From NCBI GenBank assembly GCA_000436915.1, contig HF994051.1:1-16641 (forward strand): a DNA stretch of 16,641 nt, given 5' to 3'. Under the pieces are notes generated by a model that searched no databases, had not been told where the DNA came from, and worked only from the letters and a program-made list of their open reading frames with translations. Origin of the DNA: Prevotella sp. CAG:1092. GTDB taxonomy: Bacteria > Bacteroidota > Bacteroidia > Bacteroidales > Bacteroidaceae. Shown here piece by piece: positions 14,657 through 16,641 of the stretch (its first letter is position 1; each line of letters begins with the position of its first letter). Both the position numbers and the translations under genes were made by a program.

Positions 14657-15418
14657 ATGATAAATAATGATACTGCCAACTTGCTGCGTGAGTTGGCTGA
14701 AAGATACGAAACCTCCGACTTCATAAATGGCGACCCGTCATGGTTTATGCACCAAGTTGAGGGACGCGAAAACCAAGAAGCTACAGCCTTTGTGGCTTCG
14801 TGCATAAGCTATGGTTCGCGCAAACAGTTTTTGCCAAAGATACAGCAGTTGCTCGACTTTGCCAATGGCGATATCTATGAATGGATAAAGTCAGGCGAAT
14901 ATGCCCATGATATTCCGTCCACCAAAGACTGTTTTTATCGCCTTTATGACTATGAGAAGATGAACTCTTTCTTTGGCATACTTCGCCACCTTATTATATT
15001 ATATGGCTCGTTGGGTGAGTTTGCCCATGCAGCATCATCTAATCAATCGTCGGCAGATACTGACGTGGTGAAGGTGCTTGACGCTTTTGGTAGTTGGTTT
15101 GCTGATAGAGGAATGAAAGGTATCGTGCCGTTGCCTAAGTCGTCGTTGTGTAAACGTCCAGTGATGTTTATGCGATGGATGGTTCGTGATGCTTCGCCAG
15201 TAGACCTCGGCTTATGGGCTGACTTCATCGACAAGCGCAATCTTTATATTCCTATGGATACCCACGTGTTTCAGATGTCTACGCGCTTAGGACTCTTGAC
15301 GCAGAAGACGGCTACATGGAAATCGGTAGAATTGCTGCGCCAAATAATGCTTGAAGTATTCCCCGATGATCCATCAAAAGGCGACTTTGCACTCTTTGGC
15401 TACGATGTAGATAAATAA
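14657..15418 (+). CDS. TIGR02757 / DUF2400 family protein
   Basis: A 253-aa protein of a widespread family without settled function, whose fold is thought related to helix-hairpin-helix DNA glycosylases. What is seen: the N-terminal FINGDPSWFMHQ...QEATAFVASCISYGSRKQ pattern; KSSLCKRPVMFMRWMVRDASPVDLGLW (~161-187), matching the family's conserved RWMVR.D..DLG.W core; IPMDTHVFQMSTRLGLL (~198-214), with the conserved DTHV; and the C-terminal DDPSKGDFALFGYDVDK. The family is usually ~250-260 aa, so the gene is complete. It has its own promoter, divergent from the flavoenzyme operon. A nucleic-acid role is inference from fold only. Confidence 0.88.
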   Translation: MINNDTANLLRELAERYETSDFINGDPSWFMHQVEGRENQEATAFVASCISYGSRKQFLPKIQQLLDFANGDIYEWIKSGEYAHDIPSTKDCFYRLYDYEKMNSFFGILRHLIILYGSLGEFAHAASSNQSSADTDVVKVLDAFGSWFADRGMKGIVPLPKSSLCKRPVMFMRWMVRDASPVDLGLWADFIDKRNLYIPMDTHVFQMSTRLGLLTQKTATWKSVELLRQIMLEVFPDDPSKGDFALFGYDVDK

Positions 15419-15476
15419 TATCCTTTCATCTATTGTTGAACATCCAACTACAATTAGTTATAAAACACGAAAAACA

Positions 15477-15629
15477 ATGGCAAAGACATACACAACCTTC
15501 GGTTCCACCTCTTCCGACCTTCGTAGAGAAGAGTTGATACGCATGATTACTCACTCGGTAGAAAACCTCAGTTCGGCAGAGCTTGAGGCTATATACTATG
15601 ATATGCTGACAAAAGACTATATTAGATAG
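15477..15629 (+). CDS. Small hypothetical protein, 50 aa
   Basis: ATG at 15477 opens a 50-codon frame ending in TAG at 15627-15629. The protein starts MAKTYTTFGSTSSDLRREE and ends AIYYDMLTKDYIR. It is Ser/Thr-rich at the N-terminus and then predicted mostly helical, with two amphipathic segments (~14-28 and ~32-48). The start is preceded by an A-rich stretch typical of genes here, and a 58-nt gap separates it from the TIGR02757 gene, with which it may share a transcript. Codon use is like that of its neighbours. I recognise no domain. The overlapping minus-strand ORF (15426-15650) has no family features and is considered a shadow. Confidence 0.6.
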   Translation: MAKTYTTFGSTSSDLRREELIRMITHSVENLSSAELEAIYYDMLTKDYIR

Positions 15630-15655
15630 CTTTCTCATAAAAATAATCAAGGCTT

Positions 15656-15743
15656 TTTATGCGACTATCCTCATAGGCTTATGCGACTATTCGCACAACC
15701 AAATACGACTAGTCGCATAAGCCGATACGACTATTCGCATAAT
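15656..15743. repeat. Array of four 22-bp palindromic units (CGACTA family)
   Basis: Four units with period exactly 22 bp, their cores starting at 15660, 15682, 15704 and 15726. Each core is close to the perfect palindrome ATGCGACTAGTCGCAT; the third (ATACGACTAGTCGCAT) differs at one base. The first unit is the most diverged. The array lies between the 50-aa ORF and mscL, both of which end toward it. Confidence 0.85.
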
Positions 15744-15768
15744 TATATGTAAGTATAGGCATAATAAA

Positions 15769-15803
15769 AGGTATACACCTTTAATATTAAAAGACGTATA
15801 CCT
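15769..15803 (-). terminator. Terminator of mscL, possibly bidirectional
   Basis: AGGTATAC (15769-15776) and GTATACCT (15796-15803) form the outer stem, and CTTTAATATTAAAG lies within as a second self-complementary stretch. On the minus strand it is followed by TTTTATT. Confidence 0.7.
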
Positions 15804-15827
15804 CAGTTAGAAATGTGGAAGTTCTTA

Positions 15828-16256
15828 TTATTGCTTATTCTTTAGCAAATCGCGGATTTCCATCAATAGCTTCTCTTCTGCCGATGGCTCAGGCTTTGGA
15901 GTAGGCTTAGCTGCCTCTTCTTTCTGCTTGCGTGCCAGCTTATTAATAAACTTAACGAGCATGAAAACGCAGAATGCTATGATTACGAAGTCGAGCAGAG
16001 TCTGAATGAAATTACCATAGTTGATGGTGGCTGCAGCCATAGTTTCAACGCCAGGTATCTCTACCTGAGGCAGAGTGAACTTAAGGTCGGTGAAGTTTAC
16101 ACCACCAATAAGCCAGCCTATAGGAGGCATGATAATGTCGTCGACGATTGAAGACACAATTTTACCAAAAGCGCCACCGATGATAACACCGACAGCCATG
16201 TCTACTGCGTTGCCTTTAACGGCAAATGCCTTGAATTCATTTAGAAATTTTCCCAT
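15828..16256 (-). CDS. mscL: Large-conductance mechanosensitive channel MscL
   Basis: An inner-membrane homopentamer that opens under membrane tension and releases solutes during hypo-osmotic shock. It is 142 aa, close to the E. coli 136. The N-terminal amphipathic helix MGKFLNEFKAFAVKGN is followed by TM1 (VDMAVGVIIGGAFGKIVSSIV, ~18-38) with its Gly-rich pore lining and the family signature. A periplasmic loop (~50-85) follows, then TM2 (~85-105) and a charged C-terminal helix SAEEKLLMEIRDLLKNKQ that bundles in the cytoplasm. The gene stands alone, divergent from gap. Confidence 0.98.
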   Translation of the reverse strand: MGKFLNEFKAFAVKGNAVDMAVGVIIGGAFGKIVSSIVDDIIMPPIGWLIGGVNFTDLKFTLPQVEIPGVETMAAATINYGNFIQTLLDFVIIAFCVFMLVKFINKLARKQKEEAAKPTPKPEPSAEEKLLMEIRDLLKNKQ

Positions 16257-16382
16257 TAGTGTTTGCTTTTATGTTTCTGTTTGTAATATAGAGTTGTCAG
16301 TATGACTGTTTAAGCTTATATGAATATCAATATAACCTAAGTCTTAATGATATTTTTATATTATTTAATACATCTTTTGAAT

Positions 16383-16412
16383 GCAAATATAGAAAATAAT
16401 TTGTAACTTTGC
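16383..16412. promoter_or_regulatory. Back-to-back -7 boxes between mscL and gap
   Basis: TATATTTGC on the minus strand (16391-16383) faces mscL and TAACTTTGC on the plus strand (16404-16412) faces gap, 12 nt apart. Neither has a well-spaced TTTG partner (for gap the nearest is 24 nt away). Each would give a leader of about 115-120 nt. Confidence 0.45.
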
Positions 16413-16534
16413 GCTCGTAAATAAGAAAAAATGCTCAAAAGTATTGCTTTTTGAATGTTTCTGTTCGATAGCAATTGCAAAATAGTTAATTTGGGTAAAA
16501 ATTATTTCAACCATTAATTTAAATATTAAACAAA

Positions 16535-16641
16535 ATGACAAAAGTTGCTATTAACGGCTTCGGCCGTATTGGTCGTCTGGCTTTCCGTCAGATGTTTGAG
16601 GCAGAGGGTTATGAGGTAGTTGCAATCAACGACCTTACATC
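16535..16641 (+). CDS. gap: Glyceraldehyde-3-phosphate dehydrogenase, 5' part
   Basis: Only the first 35 codons are inside the window. MTKVAINGFGRIGRLAFRQM is the NAD-binding Rossmann start of type I GAPDH, and VVAINDLT completes the second strand with the Asp that binds the NAD ribose. The enzyme oxidises glyceraldehyde-3-phosphate in glycolysis. The ATG is preceded by an A-rich leader with no Shine-Dalgarno. The catalytic Cys region lies beyond the right edge. Confidence 0.93.
   Translation, partial: MTKVAINGFGRIGRLAFRQMFEAEGYEVVAINDLT

Noticed and set aside
15426..15650. 74-aa minus-strand ORF opposite the 50-aa small gene
   Set aside because: No promoter or family features; the plus-strand frame has better composition and start context.

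Overview
The window looks like chromosomal DNA of a Bacteroidales bacterium, most likely a Prevotellaceae member (Prevotella/Segatella type). Three things point there: a single-protein hybrid two-component system (HTCS), the near absence of Shine-Dalgarno sites in front of genes, and promoters of the Bacteroidetes form TTTG-N19/20-TAnnTTTGC, of which at least five good copies can be read. The species cannot be named from sequence alone.

Layout. 1-339 has no gene but holds a long hairpin and an array of 22-bp units. An HTCS sensor-regulator (340-4572, minus) is divergent from groES-groEL (4798-6801, plus). groESL ends in a clear terminator. The 376-nt gap after it holds a promoter and a second terminator that together bound a possible ~125-nt small RNA, then a further promoter driving a fusion of an AmgK-like amino-sugar kinase with a RapZ C-terminal domain (7178-8719). 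Behind it come a MurU-like nucleotidyltransferase (8937-9674) and guaA (9739-11346). On the minus strand an operon runs from a FabK/nitronate-monooxygenase-type flavoenzyme (14480-13536) through a cysteine-motif flavodoxin (13499-12876) to a MATE exporter (12824-11475). Divergent from it are a TIGR02757/DUF2400 protein (14657-15418) and a 50-aa small ORF (15477-15629). mscL (16256-15828, minus) and the start of gap (16535 to the right edge) close the window.

How the genes fit together. The kinase-RapZ fusion and the MurU-like enzyme match two consecutive steps of peptidoglycan amino-sugar recycling (MurNAc to MurNAc-1-P to UDP-MurNAc). The RapZ C-terminal domain is, in Escherichia coli, the part that binds glucosamine-6-phosphate and small RNAs. 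Finding it fused to a recycling kinase, directly downstream of a possible small RNA gene, is the most suggestive functional cluster here. groESL is preceded by a near-consensus sigma-54 (-24/-12) element instead of a recognisable housekeeping promoter.

The most unusual non-coding structure is a pair of arrays (151-260 and 15656-15743). They have unrelated sequences but the same design: ~16-bp palindromic units repeated at exactly 22 bp, four units each. Both sit past gene 3' ends, and nothing I recognise explains them.
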